From positions 62,001 to 126,000 of the forward strand of contig JAJPHL010000011.1 of the NCBI GenBank assembly GCA_021325275.1: DNA of 64,000 bases. Direction: 5' to 3'. A program made the translations under genes and the position numbers. The notes below the pieces were generated by a model. The model worked only from the letters and a program-made list of their open reading frames with translations. It ran no database searches and was not told where the DNA came from. The DNA is from Terriglobia bacterium. Its GTDB lineage: Bacteria > Acidobacteriota > Terriglobia > JAJPHL01. Of this stretch, positions 16,695 to 25,696 are shown piece by piece. Numbering within the stretch: position 1 is the first letter of the stretch; each line of letters opens with the position of its first letter.

Positions 16695-17599
16695 TACTGG
16701 GGCTTCTCGGGTTTCGGCGCGTCCGGCTCGGCGGGATCGCCGGGGCGTGGCACTTTCGTGGCGGGGATTCCGGGAATGTACTCGTGCGCTTCCACAACTT
16801 CGTCCTGTTCGAAGACGATCAGTAATATTTTTTGCGGCGCCGTGCCGTAGACCCACGTTTCCTGATCCACGTGGCCTTTCTTCTCGCGAATCCGGTTGTC
16901 CGGCGGGCGGCCCTTTGACGCCAGCACTTGATCTTTTGTCATGCCGGCGATGATCGTGCGCTTCTTCACCGCTTCCAAAATCTCCGGCGGCCACGCGTCG
17001 CTCGCCAACACGACCGCCGAGCGTTGATCGAAATCGAGCACGGGTCCGAGCATCTGCTTCACGTCCTCCACCGTGAGGTCGGGAATCGGCCGGCCGAAAT
17101 CGAGAAAGATGTAGCATCCGATCCGCGCGGCTTGCGCTTCTTCCGGATCGATTTGCTCCTGTTCCTGCTGGACGCCGCCCGTGATCGGGCCGGCGGTTTC
17201 AATCGTGAAATGGCGCTGGCGCTTGATGCCGCCGTTCATCTCGAGAACGATCGACGTCTTTTGAAACTCAACTTTGGTGATTTGCGTGCGCTGGCCGGTT
17301 TTCACGGCGGCCCCGCCGTTGGCGAGCATCATTTTCTGCAAACGCTCGTCGATGGAACCGTCGTCGTGCAGGTGCAAACCTTCTTTGCCCTGCGGAACGG
17401 TCTTGCGCGCCACGGCGTACTCGGCGGTAAGTCCACGCAGAATCCAGGCTCGCGATTGCGGCGTCAGCGTGTCGCTGGAAGTGTTTTTCTTGGAGGAAGC
17501 TTTCGAGTCTTTGGTGTCCTGTCCGCTCAGACGCAGCGCGCAAAGCGGCAGAATCAAGAATGACGCGACAGTCACAACGCCGAGGAGTTTATGCTTCAT
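16694..17599 (-). CDS. Secreted hypothetical protein
   Basis: 301 aa with a signal peptide (MKHKLLGVVTVASFLILPLC), then a Lys/Ser-rich linker and a mixed alpha/beta domain. The segment GMTKDQVLASKGRPPDN followed by ETWVYG resembles the SmpA/OmlA (BamE-like) pattern in which a small protein recognises partners at the outer membrane. The C terminus is Pro-rich (PRPGDPAEPDAPKPEKPQ). I do not recognise a full-length family. The start overlaps the end of the upstream CPBP gene by 11 nt, so the two are probably an operon. Confidence 0.65.
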   Translation of the reverse strand: MKHKLLGVVTVASFLILPLCALRLSGQDTKDSKASSKKNTSSDTLTPQSRAWILRGLTAEYAVARKTVPQGKEGLHLHDDGSIDERLQKMMLANGGAAVKTGQRTQITKVEFQKTSIVLEMNGGIKRQRHFTIETAGPITGGVQQEQEQIDPEEAQAARIGCYIFLDFGRPIPDLTVEDVKQMLGPVLDFDQRSAVVLASDAWPPEILEAVKKRTIIAGMTKDQVLASKGRPPDNRIREKKGHVDQETWVYGTAPQKILLIVFEQDEVVEAHEYIPGIPATKVPRPGDPAEPDAPKPEKPQ

Positions 17600-18389
17600 T
17601 CTCCCGACCCGCCTTTCCCTCTGCTTGCTTCATGCGCAAAACCAGAATCAAACTCGCGACCAGTACCATGGTCACCGCGACGCTCGCTTCCGGTCCATAC
17701 GCGCCGCCCGTCAACCAAACCGGCGGGGCCGACTCGGCATGCAGGGGCACACCACCCATTCTAATCCCGCTGACCGGAAAACCCAAGCTCGCTTCTGTAA
17801 TGTTCCAACCCCAATGCCATCCGATGGGCAGCCACAGGCGTCGCGTACGCAGATAGGCGTATCCGAAGACGAATCCCACAAGCACGGTGTTCACGGCGCC
17901 CGGCCACGACCGGTTGGGATTGTTCAGATGCGCCGCACCGAAGAAAAGCGCCAGCGCCACGAGCGCCGGCAACGCGCCGATGCTCTCGACCAAACGCTGG
18001 AATCCATAGCCGCGAAACAAAAGCTCTTCGCCCACCGCGGCGACGAAGAAAAGCGCGATCGCTGAAAGCCATTGGCGCGGAGTCCAGCCGGAATCGAGGC
18101 TCGGACACCGGCCCACGAAAATAATCGGCGCGACGGCAACGGCGATGGACGCACATCCAATCGCGAATCCGCCGAGTGATTGCGTCAGCCATCCGCGCTC
18201 AAACGATAGCCCGATAAACGCGGGACCACGGTGGTCGACGGCCAGCATGGTCGCGGTGGCGCCGAAGAACGAAGCGGCCGTCAGCAGCGACGTGGCGACG
18301 AACGAGTGTCCCAGCGGAACGAGCAAAAAAACCCACAGGACAACCGCGACGGCAAAGAGTCCGAAGCGGACGAGGGGATGGCGAATCAT
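17589..18389 (-). CDS. CPBP-family intramembrane metalloprotease
   Basis: 266 aa, with several membrane helices (LFAVAVVLWVFLLVPLGHSF and others). The CPBP/Abi signature is present: motif 1 EELLFRGYGF (EExxxR), motif 2 around LGFVFGY with NTVLVGF, and motif 3 LPIGWHWGWN carrying the conserved His. Members include type II CAAX proteases and bacteriocin-immunity proteins; the substrate here is unknown. It is followed with an 11-nt overlap by the secreted hypothetical gene. Its upstream flank is the heptamer repeat at 18398-18507. Confidence 0.88.
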   Translation of the reverse strand: MIRHPLVRFGLFAVAVVLWVFLLVPLGHSFVATSLLTAASFFGATATMLAVDHRGPAFIGLSFERGWLTQSLGGFAIGCASIAVAVAPIIFVGRCPSLDSGWTPRQWLSAIALFFVAAVGEELLFRGYGFQRLVESIGALPALVALALFFGAAHLNNPNRSWPGAVNTVLVGFVFGYAYLRTRRLWLPIGWHWGWNITEASLGFPVSGIRMGGVPLHAESAPPVWLTGGAYGPEASVAVTMVLVASLILVLRMKQAEGKAGRENEA

Positions 18390-18397
18390 TGTCGGAA

Positions 18398-18507
18398 GTC
18401 CTGAGTGCTGAGTGCTGAGTCCTGAGTATAACGCGAGCTTCCTCAGGACTCAGCACTCACGACTCAGCACTCAGCACTCAGGACTCAGCACTCAGGACTC
18501 AGCACTA
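18398..18507. repeat. Inverted heptamer repeat (SACTCAG units)
   Basis: The left arm (18398-18429) holds four CTGAGT-type heptamers; the right arm (18444-18507) holds about nine (G/C)ACTCAG heptamers in the opposite orientation, with a 14-nt gap. It fills the intergenic space between the CPBP gene start and the second ADOP stop. The alternating first base (G or C) makes a two-letter pattern. It has no spacers, so it is not CRISPR. Confidence 0.85.
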
Positions 18508-18519
18508 CGCACTTCGCAG

Positions 18520-21177
18520 TTAATCGCACCTCAGCGCCGACATGGGATCGACGCGCGCCGCGCGCCGCGCCGGAATCCACGAGGCGATCAGCACGACTCC
18601 GGCGAGCACGCAGGCGCCGCCAATCAACATCCATGGATCGCCGGCGCGCACACCGTACAGCCACGCGCCGAGCAAGCGAGTGGCGGCCAACGTGGCCGCG
18701 ACGCCGATGGCCATTCCCGGCGCCACTACTTCCACGCCCTGTTTCAGCACCATCGCGCGAATGCTCGACGGGCGCGCGCCCAGCGCCATGCGCACGCCGA
18801 TCTCGCGTGTCCGCCGGCTCACGACGTAGGCAATCACGCCATAGAGTCCCACGGCGCTGAGCACCAGCGCGACGCCGCTCGCGGAAAGCAGCACGGCGGC
18901 CGCCAAGCGCGCTTGCATGAACTCGCCGTGCACTTGGTCGAGCATCGTCAGTTGCTCGGTCACGAGCACGGCGGGATCGACCTCCGCGACGGCGCGGCGC
19001 AACACCGGCAACATCGCTTGTGGATCGCCGTGAACGCGGACCGCGACGCGCGCGTCAGTCTCGTCGGGGCTTTGCCAGAACGGCGTGTAGAACTTCGCGA
19101 TCGGCGCGTCGGTCGCGCTGCGCAGTTCGGAGTCCTTGGCGATGCCGACCACTTGGAACGGTTTTCCATCGGCTATGAAAATTCGTCCCACCGCCGCGCC
19201 ATGGGAGTAGATATGCGCCGCCAACGTTTCATTCACTACGGCCACGGCGGGCGATCCCACGCGATCGTGCTCGTCAAACTCGCGACCGGCGACGAGTGGA
19301 ATTTTCAGCGTGGAAAAATAACGCGGCGCGATCACTTGTTGATTGGCGCGCATCTCCTGGTTGCTTCGATCCGGCAAAAACGCCAGGCCGCCGCCCTGCC
19401 ACAGGAAGCCTGTGCCGCGCGCGAACGTCACCGATTCCACGCCTGGCAGCGACTCGATCCGGCGAGCCGCGTCGCGCACGAAAGCCTGTGAACGCGCCGG
19501 CGAGTATTTCATCAAGCGCGGACGCAAGCGCATCAACGCCACGCCGCGCGGATCGAAGTTCTCTCCTTGATCGATATTCATCGCGCTGCGCGCCAACAGT
19601 CCGGCGGAAACCACCATCACCAGCGACAACGCCACTTGCGCCATCACCAACGCGGCGCGCACACGGCTGGAGGCGCCCCCGCGATTGAGAGCATCGCTCT
19701 TCAACGCCAGCGCGACATCCGGTTTCGTCGCTTGGAGCGCGGGGATCAGCCCGAACAACAACGCGGTGAGAATCGCCAGACCGAAGGAAAGCCCCAGCGT
19801 GAGCGAATCGGTCCGCAAATCGTAGAAGTTCGCGTAGCCTTCCGCGTTTCTGGCGTAAAAACTCAGCAGCAAGCGGCGTGTCCACAGCGTCAACAGCAAT
19901 CCCAGCGCGCTGCCGGCGATCGCCAGCACGGCGCTTTCCGTCAGCAGTTGGCGAATCAATCGCAGCCGGCCGGCGCCGACCGAGAGACGCACGGCGAACT
20001 CGCGTTGCCGCGCCACCCCGCGCGCCATCAAGAGTCCCGCGACGTTGGCGCACGCCAGAACCAGGAGCAGCGCGGCGACGGCCGCCATCAACTGCATGTG
20101 ATTCGTGTAGCGCCCGCGCACGTACTGCTCGAGACCGATCGCGCGATCGAGAAACGCGCTGCGCGGTCCGGCGTATCCCGGCATCGTGTCGGCGCCCGCG
20201 ATGATGGTGGACAATTCCGCCTTCGCTTCGTCAAGCGTGCGGCCCGGCGGCAAACGTCCGATGACCTCCAGCGGATCGCAATCGACGTTGAAGCCGTTGC
20301 ACCAGCGATATCCGGTTTCCAGCATCATCGTGGGAATCCAGATTTCGTTCGGCGAGTTGCCCGGCGCGATGCCGCGAAATTCCTCCGGCGCGACGCCGAC
20401 AATTTGGAACACCACGCCATTGATCGTCATGGTGCGCCCAAGGATTTTCGGATCGCCGCCGAAGCGCCGCTGCCACAAGCCCATCGAGATCACGGCGACC
20501 GCGTCGCGTCCCCGCACTTGATCTTCTTCCGGCAGGAAGAATCGTCCCAGCGCGGGCTGAATGCCGAGCATCGAGAAATAATTGGCGGATACTACGGCGC
20601 CGGAAATTTCCGAGCTCCCGTCGACGCCGCTCTCACCGCTCAAGGCAACTTGGAGCGGCGCGGTCGAATAATGCGCGACCAAATCCGTCAGCACCGTAGA
20701 CCGGCGGCGTATGGCGTCGTACAAGGGCCACGAGAAAAAGTCGATGCCGGGGCGATGTGCGCCCTTCGGGAATCCCCAGGCGTAGACGCGCACCAATTGC
20801 TCCGGCTCGTGAACGGGCAGCGTGCGAAACCACATGGCGTCGATCAAACTGAAGACGGTGGTGTTTGCGGCGATCCCCAGCGCGATCGAGATCAGCGCGA
20901 CGGCCGTGAATGCGGGCGCCTTACGCAGAACGCGCACGGAGTATCGCAGGTCTTGCATCAGGCGCTCGACGGTGGTCCAACCCCACGCCGCGCGCACGTC
21001 TTCTTTCACCAGCGTCGAGCTGCCGAAGGCGCGTTGCGCCGCGTCGCGGGCCGCTTGCGCCGAAAGGCCGGCGCCGCGTTGCTCCTCCGCTTCCAAGTCG
21101 AGATGATCGCGGAGTTCGCGATCGAGATCCGCTTCGCGCTTACGCGATCGCCATTGCCAAATTGAGCGCCACGACAT
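18520..21177 (-). CDS. ADOP-type ABC transporter permease (FtsX/MacB family)
   Basis: 885 aa, second ADOP in the window. It has an N-terminal soluble prefix (READLDRELRDHLDLEAEEQ), a first membrane helix (AFTAVALISIALGIAANTTV), a MacB-like periplasmic domain, an FtsX block (LLVLACANVAGLLMARGVAR), a second periplasmic domain, and a last FtsX block ending PARRAARVDPMSALR. No adjacent ATPase is present. The start lies 1 nt after the PadR stop, so the pair is coupled. Substrate unknown. It is similar in plan to 1024-3660 but clearly diverged. Confidence 0.92.
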   Translation of the reverse strand: MSWRSIWQWRSRKREADLDRELRDHLDLEAEEQRGAGLSAQAARDAAQRAFGSSTLVKEDVRAAWGWTTVERLMQDLRYSVRVLRKAPAFTAVALISIALGIAANTTVFSLIDAMWFRTLPVHEPEQLVRVYAWGFPKGAHRPGIDFFSWPLYDAIRRRSTVLTDLVAHYSTAPLQVALSGESGVDGSSEISGAVVSANYFSMLGIQPALGRFFLPEEDQVRGRDAVAVISMGLWQRRFGGDPKILGRTMTINGVVFQIVGVAPEEFRGIAPGNSPNEIWIPTMMLETGYRWCNGFNVDCDPLEVIGRLPPGRTLDEAKAELSTIIAGADTMPGYAGPRSAFLDRAIGLEQYVRGRYTNHMQLMAAVAALLLVLACANVAGLLMARGVARQREFAVRLSVGAGRLRLIRQLLTESAVLAIAGSALGLLLTLWTRRLLLSFYARNAEGYANFYDLRTDSLTLGLSFGLAILTALLFGLIPALQATKPDVALALKSDALNRGGASSRVRAALVMAQVALSLVMVVSAGLLARSAMNIDQGENFDPRGVALMRLRPRLMKYSPARSQAFVRDAARRIESLPGVESVTFARGTGFLWQGGGLAFLPDRSNQEMRANQQVIAPRYFSTLKIPLVAGREFDEHDRVGSPAVAVVNETLAAHIYSHGAAVGRIFIADGKPFQVVGIAKDSELRSATDAPIAKFYTPFWQSPDETDARVAVRVHGDPQAMLPVLRRAVAEVDPAVLVTEQLTMLDQVHGEFMQARLAAAVLLSASGVALVLSAVGLYGVIAYVVSRRTREIGVRMALGARPSSIRAMVLKQGVEVVAPGMAIGVAATLAATRLLGAWLYGVRAGDPWMLIGGACVLAGVVLIASWIPARRAARVDPMSALRCD

Positions 21178-21178
21178 A

Positions 21179-21532
21179 TTACGCTCCCTTTACGGGCGAC
21201 ATGACACGAGCAATCGCGCCCGTCAGTTGTTTCCACTTCGATTGTTCGACCACCAGTTGCTTGCGGCCCGCCGGGGTCAGGCGGTAATACTTGAACTCGC
21301 GATTGCGGTCCTTGGCCTTTTCCCACTTGGCGGCGATCCAGCCGCGCTTCTCCAGGCGATGCAGCGCGGGATAGAGCGAGCCGTGTTCCACGCGCAGCAC
21401 ATCGTCGGTGGTTTGCTGGATGTGCTTGACGATTTGGTGTCCGTGCGCGGGACCAAACAGCAGGGTCCGCAGAATGAGCATGTCGAGTGTGCCTTGCAGC
21501 AGCTCGATCCGGCGAGAAGAGTCCAGGGCCAT
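21179..21532 (-). CDS. PadR-family transcriptional repressor
   Basis: 117 aa. PadR winged helix: LLQGTLDMLILRTLLFGPAH, GHQIVKHIQQTTDD, VEHGSLYPALHRLEKRGW and YYRLTPAGRKQL. It lies immediately before an ADOP permease with a 1-nt gap and should repress this two-gene unit in response to an unknown ligand. It is recognisably a paralogue of the PadR at 3657. Confidence 0.93.
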   Translation of the reverse strand: MALDSSRRIELLQGTLDMLILRTLLFGPAHGHQIVKHIQQTTDDVLRVEHGSLYPALHRLEKRGWIAAKWEKAKDRNREFKYYRLTPAGRKQLVVEQSKWKQLTGAIARVMSPVKGA

Positions 21533-21624
21533 AGAGTAGGCATTCTACCATCAATGCCTTCACGATAGTAGACGTTCGACCCTGATGGTCCGTTAGGAAT
21601 TTATTTTTGAGCGGGGCCGGGATC

Positions 21625-22023
21625 CTAGCCCTGGCGGTACTGCTCGTCTGTCACGTGCTCCATCCACTCGACGACTTTGCCGTTGAGGCGTTCTTGAATC
21701 GCGATGTGCGTCATGCCGGTCGTCCGCGAGGCGCCGTGCCAGTGTTTTTCTCCCGGCGAAATCCACACCACGTCGCCGGGACGAATCTCTTCCACCGGAC
21801 CGCCCTCGCGTTGCGCCCAGCCGCAGCCCCAGATGACGATGAGCGTTTGACCGAGCGGATGGGTGTGCCATGCGGTGCGCGCGCCGGGCTCGAACGTGAC
21901 GCTGGCGCAGGCGACCAGCGCCGGATCGGGCGCTTCGTTCAAACGATCGAGCCGGACGTTTCCGGTGAACCACTCCGCGGGACCTTTCCCCGAAGCTTGC
22001 GAACCAGCACGTTTGATTTCCAT
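21625..22023 (-). CDS. Cupin-domain protein
   Basis: 132 aa single-domain cupin. Metal-binding motifs are [12 protein letters not shown] (His-x-His, with Gln in the Glu position) and [10 protein letters not shown]. It resembles the small cupins that follow carboxymuconolactone-like decarboxylases and reductases, but no function can be assigned. It is the last gene of a minus-strand run with thymidine kinase and a GHMP kinase, 10 nt after the kinase stop. Confidence 0.85.
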   Translation of the reverse strand: MEIKRAGSQASGKGPAEWFTGNVRLDRLNEAPDPALVACASVTFEPGARTAWHTHPLGQTLIVIWGCGWAQREGGPVEEIRPGDVVWISPGEKHWHGASRTTGMTHIAIQERLNGKVVEWMEHVTDEQYRQG

Positions 22024-22033
22024 GCGACCTCCT

Positions 22034-23038
22034 CTAGCTAACGGCGACCGTAAGCCCGCGGCTCGCGACGGTCACGTCGAGCACTCGCGCGCCGCCGCGC
22101 GCCACCGCTTGCATCACGCGGTGTTTCGCGCCGTCTTCGGTGAGAAAAAACACGCAACCGCCGCCGCCCGCGCCGCAAACTTTCGCGGCCAGCGCGCCGT
22201 TCCGCCGCGCCGCCGCGATCAAGTGATCGATCAGCGGCGTGGAGATTCCCGGGGCGTTCTTGCGGCGATGGCTCCACTCTTCGCGCAGCAATCGCGCCGC
22301 TTCGGTCCAGCGATTCGCTTGCAGCGCCGCGCGCATCTCGCTCGCGATCCGCGCGATTTGCGCGAAATTCCGGAAGACGCGCTTGTCGCCGTCGATGTGC
22401 CGTTTGGTCACTTCCCAATTGTTGATGCCGGAATGACGCGGCGCCCCGGTATAGCAAACCACCAGGCGCCGCTCAAACGCCGCCAAATCGGTTTGCAGTT
22501 TTTCCACCACCAAGCCACCCGGCGTAAGGTGAATGGAATTGAGCCCGCCATACATCGCGGGAAAATAATCCTGATCGCCGGTGGGCACCAAGATCACTTG
22601 CGCTTCCACGTTGCGCGCCACCTGTTGCAGCGCCGGCAGCGACAATTTCCGCGAGGTCTGGCGATTCAGCGCGCCGCAAATCGCAATGTTCAGCGCCGAC
22701 GATCCGGCGATGCCCGCGCCCGCCGGCGACTCGCTGTTAGTGACCATGCGAAATCCCCCGCGCGGCTCGAAGTAGCGGACCAACTTAGCGGCCAGCGGCA
22801 AGCGATAGTGCGACGCGCGTTTCAGCGCCGCGAAATCGGCGAAACGCTCGCGCCGTTGGAGATCGCGCGACTCAATTTCGATCGCGGAATCCGAGGTTGT
22901 TTCGATTTCGCAGTGCGCGCGTAGGCTGATGGCGGCGTTGACGGTTTGGGCGTCGTCGTGAAAAAGGTAGAGCGGCCAGATATCGAGCGTGCCGCCGGCC
23001 AAGTCGACGCGCGTGGGAGCGGCTGCCGTGATTCTCAT
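22034..23038 (-). CDS. GHMP-family sugar kinase (heptose/fucose-kinase-like)
   Basis: 334 aa. GHMP kinase motifs in order: [13 protein letters not shown] (motif 1), [17 protein letters not shown] (phosphate-binding motif 2), and [12 protein letters not shown] (motif 3). The ordering and length resemble D-glycero-D-manno-heptose-7-phosphate kinase (HddA) and related fucokinases that make nucleotide-sugar precursors for surface glycans. A GT2 and an RmlC-like cupin lie upstream on the same strand, fitting such a role. The start follows the tdk stop with no gap. Confidence 0.85.
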   Translation of the reverse strand: MRITAAAPTRVDLAGGTLDIWPLYLFHDDAQTVNAAISLRAHCEIETTSDSAIEIESRDLQRRERFADFAALKRASHYRLPLAAKLVRYFEPRGGFRMVTNSESPAGAGIAGSSALNIAICGALNRQTSRKLSLPALQQVARNVEAQVILVPTGDQDYFPAMYGGLNSIHLTPGGLVVEKLQTDLAAFERRLVVCYTGAPRHSGINNWEVTKRHIDGDKRVFRNFAQIARIASEMRAALQANRWTEAARLLREEWSHRRKNAPGISTPLIDHLIAAARRNGALAAKVCGAGGGGCVFFLTEDGAKHRVMQAVARGGARVLDVTVASRGLTVAVS

Positions 23039-23635
23039 CTACGCCCCAGCCAACTTCAACTGATGCGCTTCGCGCGGCACACCCGCTTCGAAGCAGCGGC
23101 GACACCGCGACTCATACGAATCCGCCGCGCCGACCACAATCAGGTCATTCGACTCGATGAGGCGTTGCGTGAACTTCGCGGGATTGCCGCAGCGCACGCA
23201 AATCGCCAAGGTCTTGGTGATTTGCTCGGCGATCGCCAACAAGTCGGGGATCGGCGCAAACGGGCGGCCGAGATAGTCGGTGTCGAGGCCGGCGATGATC
23301 ACGCGCTTGCCGAGGTCGGCCAGGCGTCCGGCGATTTCCGGCAAGTCGGCGCCGAGGAAATTCGCTTCGTCCATGCCGATCACTTCGGTGCGCGGCGCCA
23401 CTTTGTTCATGATCTCAGTGGCCGACGAAACCACTTCTGATTTGATCCGCAGATCGCTGTGCGAAACGATCTCGTCGGCGGAGTAGCGATTGTCGAGCGC
23501 CGGTTTGAAGATTTGCACGCGCTGGCGCGCGATCTCCGCGCGGCGCAAGCGGCGGATCAGTTCCTCGCTCTTACCGGAAAACATGGGACCACAGACTACT
23601 TCGATCCAACCCATATTGCCTTTGACGTTGTCCAT
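23039..23635 (-). CDS. tdk: Thymidine kinase, type II
   Basis: 198 aa; an internal ATG at 23614 ([19 protein letters not shown]) is an equally good start. The P-loop is GPMFSGKS; the Walker B region is DEANFL, where Gln is more usual than Asn. The zinc-lasso Cys pairs CVRC and CRRC are intact. The enzyme phosphorylates thymidine to dTMP in salvage. It is the first of three genes with GHMP kinase (0-nt gap) and cupin. A flavin thymidylate synthase (ThyX) lies 18 kb away, so both dTMP routes are present. Confidence 0.95.
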   Translation of the reverse strand: MDNVKGNMGWIEVVCGPMFSGKSEELIRRLRRAEIARQRVQIFKPALDNRYSADEIVSHSDLRIKSEVVSSATEIMNKVAPRTEVIGMDEANFLGADLPEIAGRLADLGKRVIIAGLDTDYLGRPFAPIPDLLAIAEQITKTLAICVRCGNPAKFTQRLIESNDLIVVGAADSYESRCRRCFEAGVPREAHQLKLAGA

Positions 23636-23650
23636 TGGCTAGGAATTTAT

Positions 23651-24083
23651 TGGAACACGGAAACTCACGGAAATCACGGAAAGTTATAGGACGCGACGAA
23701 GCGTATCGAGCGTGCCCCGGCCAAAATTCAGGAGCAAGCCCACTCGCCGTCCCGTTGTCTTCAAGTAGTTCAACAACTGTGCTTCATGCTCCTTCGCCAA
23801 GCGGTCGCGGGCCTTGAATTCGACAAGGACTTTTTCTTCCACGTCCATGTCCGCTACGTACTCGCCCACGACTTCCTGGTCATAGATGACCTTCAATCGC
23901 TTCTCCAGTTCAAAACGAATTCCCTTCTTACGTAATTCGTGCGCCACCGCCTTCACGTGGACCTTTTCAAGGAATCCGCGGCCCAAGGTCTTATGAACGG
24001 TAACCGCAGCTTCGAGGACTGCCCCCGACACATCCCCATGCAACAACCTTTCCGTGCCTTCCCGTGTGTTTCCGTGTTCCAAA
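23651..24083. repeat. Inverted periodic repeat enclosing a GxxExxY gene (type E)
   Basis: The left arm (23651-23685) contains three tandem CACGGAA units of 9-10 nt, beginning GGAACACGGAAACTCACGG. The right arm (24048-24083) carries the same three units inverted. Both arms end near CTTTCC/GGAAAG. Between them lies almost exactly one GxxExxY gene, whose stop is in the left arm and whose first residues are encoded by the right arm. Confidence 0.85.
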
Positions 24084-24094
24084 ACCCTTTCCAT
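23684..24094 (-). CDS. GxxExxY-family protein (PD-(D/E)XK-like)
   Basis: 136 aa from the ATG at 24094; the longer track ORF to 24187 overlaps the GT2 gene. The core begins at VSGAVLEAAVTVHKTLGRGFL; the signature is GFLEKVH here, with His where the family name has Tyr. Further motifs are ELRKKGIRFELEKRLKVIYD and VGEYVADM...VLVEFKA, the strand pattern that suggests a nuclease-like fold. The first 18 residues (ERVLEHGNTREGTERLLHG) are encoded by the right repeat arm and are probably not native. Function in the family is unknown. Confidence 0.85.
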   Translation of the reverse strand: MERVLEHGNTREGTERLLHGDVSGAVLEAAVTVHKTLGRGFLEKVHVKAVAHELRKKGIRFELEKRLKVIYDQEVVGEYVADMDVEEKVLVEFKARDRLAKEHEAQLLNYLKTTGRRVGLLLNFGRGTLDTLRRVL

Positions 24095-24098
24095 GACA

Positions 24099-25025
24099 TC
24101 AACCTCTCTCCCCATGATCCCTCGGCAAACCGCGCACCGGCCGCCACGCGGCGCGCGCCTGCTGGAAGCGCTTCTTCCGGTACTCAAACAACCACGGGTG
24201 ATTGAGCACCGGACGCAGCATCGCGCGACGGATGATCCCCAACACGCGGCGGATCGCCACCCAAAACGGGTCCTCCGGCCGGCCCCACTGAAACAGCGCG
24301 AGCTTTGCGGCGATCTGGCCCAACAGCTCGTGTTCGAACGCCGGAAGATCGTCGCGGATACGCCGCCACAATTCTTCTTGCGGTGGCGCGCCCTGAATCT
24401 TGTAAAGCCCGATGGCTTGGGAAGGAATTTTCACCACCGAGAAGCGCGGACAATAAGCAAACTTCGCTCCGGCGCGATACGCTCGCCGGCTCCACTCGAA
24501 GTCCATCGCGATTTCCAAGGTGGACGGATCGGCCCAGTATCCGACGGTTTCTACCAAATCGCGGCGATGCATCCAAGACGACGGTGGGATGAAATGTTCG
24601 CCCAAGTTCTGACCCGCGGGCGCCGTTCCCACGCAACTCAGCCAGCCTTCCGCACCATAGATTCCGCAGATCGAATGGGCAAATCCGGCTTGCGTTCGTT
24701 CGAGCGTCTCCACCAAATCCTTGAGATGATCCGGCAACCAGATATCGTCCTGGCCGAGAAACGCCACATACTTTCCCGTGGCGCGGCGCAATCCTTCGTT
24801 GTTGGGATACCACTGGCTGCCGTAGTTCCGCTGCAAATTGTGCCAGTGGATCCGCGGATCGCCGAGAGAAGCGACGACGTCGCCGCTCGAATCGGTGCAA
24901 GCGTCGCCGATGACCCACGACTCCCAGTTCGTATACGTTTGATTGCGAATGCTCTCCAGCGCGACACGCAATGTCCTGCTGGAGTTGTACGCCGAGGTGA
25001 TGGTGGTGACGAGTGGCTGGTCCAT
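24099..25025 (-). CDS. Glycosyltransferase family 2
   Basis: 308 aa. The GT-A fold is visible: TTITSAYNSSRTLRVALESI, NQTYTNWESWVIGDACTDS, and FLGQDDIWLP, a DxD-type nucleotide-sugar/metal motif. It transfers a sugar from a nucleotide donor onto a growing glycan, in the cytoplasm. It starts 12 nt after the RmlC-like gene stop, so they share an operon. Its 3' end abuts the GxxExxY cassette. Acceptor and donor unknown. Confidence 0.9.
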   Translation of the reverse strand: MDQPLVTTITSAYNSSRTLRVALESIRNQTYTNWESWVIGDACTDSSGDVVASLGDPRIHWHNLQRNYGSQWYPNNEGLRRATGKYVAFLGQDDIWLPDHLKDLVETLERTQAGFAHSICGIYGAEGWLSCVGTAPAGQNLGEHFIPPSSWMHRRDLVETVGYWADPSTLEIAMDFEWSRRAYRAGAKFAYCPRFSVVKIPSQAIGLYKIQGAPPQEELWRRIRDDLPAFEHELLGQIAAKLALFQWGRPEDPFWVAIRRVLGIIRRAMLRPVLNHPWLFEYRKKRFQQARAAWRPVRGLPRDHGERG

Positions 25026-25037
25026 GACCAGTCGATC

Positions 25038-25592
25038 TTACCAGCCAGACGGCCCGCTGAAATCGAAAGGAATCAAATCGTTCTTCAGAGGCAGCCGATG
25101 CTTGTCGGGATTGGCGTGATCGTACGCGCACGTAGGCATGTTCACGAAACAGGCTTCCGTTTCGCCGACGTTCTGGATTGCGTGAAACACGCCTTTGGGA
25201 ATCACGACGAGCGCGCGATTCCGCTCCGTAATCGTGAAGAGGTTGAGCAAGCGATACGTCGGCGAGCCGGAACGATTGTCGAATAGCGCAATCCTGATTC
25301 GTCCGGAACTGAGGAACAGCCGGTCATCCTGAAGATAGTGGACAACCCAACCCTTGATGCGTCCGGGACGAAGGCTCGCCTGATACACATAGACTACGGG
25401 CGCGGGAAGAACGCCCCACGCGGGATTGTAGATTTCGCAAATTTCTCCGCGTTCGTCTTCTTGGGGGCTGACGCGGCGAATCACGACGCCGCTGATCAAC
25501 GGCTCAACGCGACAACCTTCGGGAGTAACGGTCTGACGATCCTGAACAGGCACGGCCATCGCCGCCGCGCCACCTGTGTGTAGATTTTCCAT
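25038..25592 (-). CDS. RmlC-like cupin (dTDP-sugar epimerase/isomerase family)
   Basis: 184 aa from the ATG at 25592 with AAAGGA about 8 nt upstream; the track start at 25646 is earlier. It contains the dTDP-4-dehydrorhamnose 3,5-epimerase fold signatures DERGEICEIYNPAWG, GRIKGWVVHYLQDDRLF, and PKGVFHAIQNVGE. The family His/Asp pair used for 3,5-epimerisation is only partly matched, so a related nucleotide-sugar cupin (WxcM-like) is possible. With the GT2 and GHMP kinase it points to surface glycan synthesis. Confidence 0.8.
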   Translation of the reverse strand: MENLHTGGAAAMAVPVQDRQTVTPEGCRVEPLISGVVIRRVSPQEDERGEICEIYNPAWGVLPAPVVYVYQASLRPGRIKGWVVHYLQDDRLFLSSGRIRIALFDNRSGSPTYRLLNLFTITERNRALVVIPKGVFHAIQNVGETEACFVNMPTCAYDHANPDKHRLPLKNDLIPFDFSGPSGW

Positions 25593-25696
25593 CGACTTTC
25601 CTTTCAGACAGCATTTCTGCGCGATCGATCCTGGGAACTCACGCACCGTCGCGCACGGGGACGTTTCTTGTATGATAATCTGCCGCGGGAATCAAA

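Noticed and set aside
18444-18507. Possible CRISPR array
   Set aside because: Seven-base units without spacers; no cas genes. Same reasoning for repeat D.
19567-21165. 532-aa plus-strand ORF
   Set aside because: Antisense shadow of the second ADOP gene; Arg/Gln/His-rich composition and no domain.
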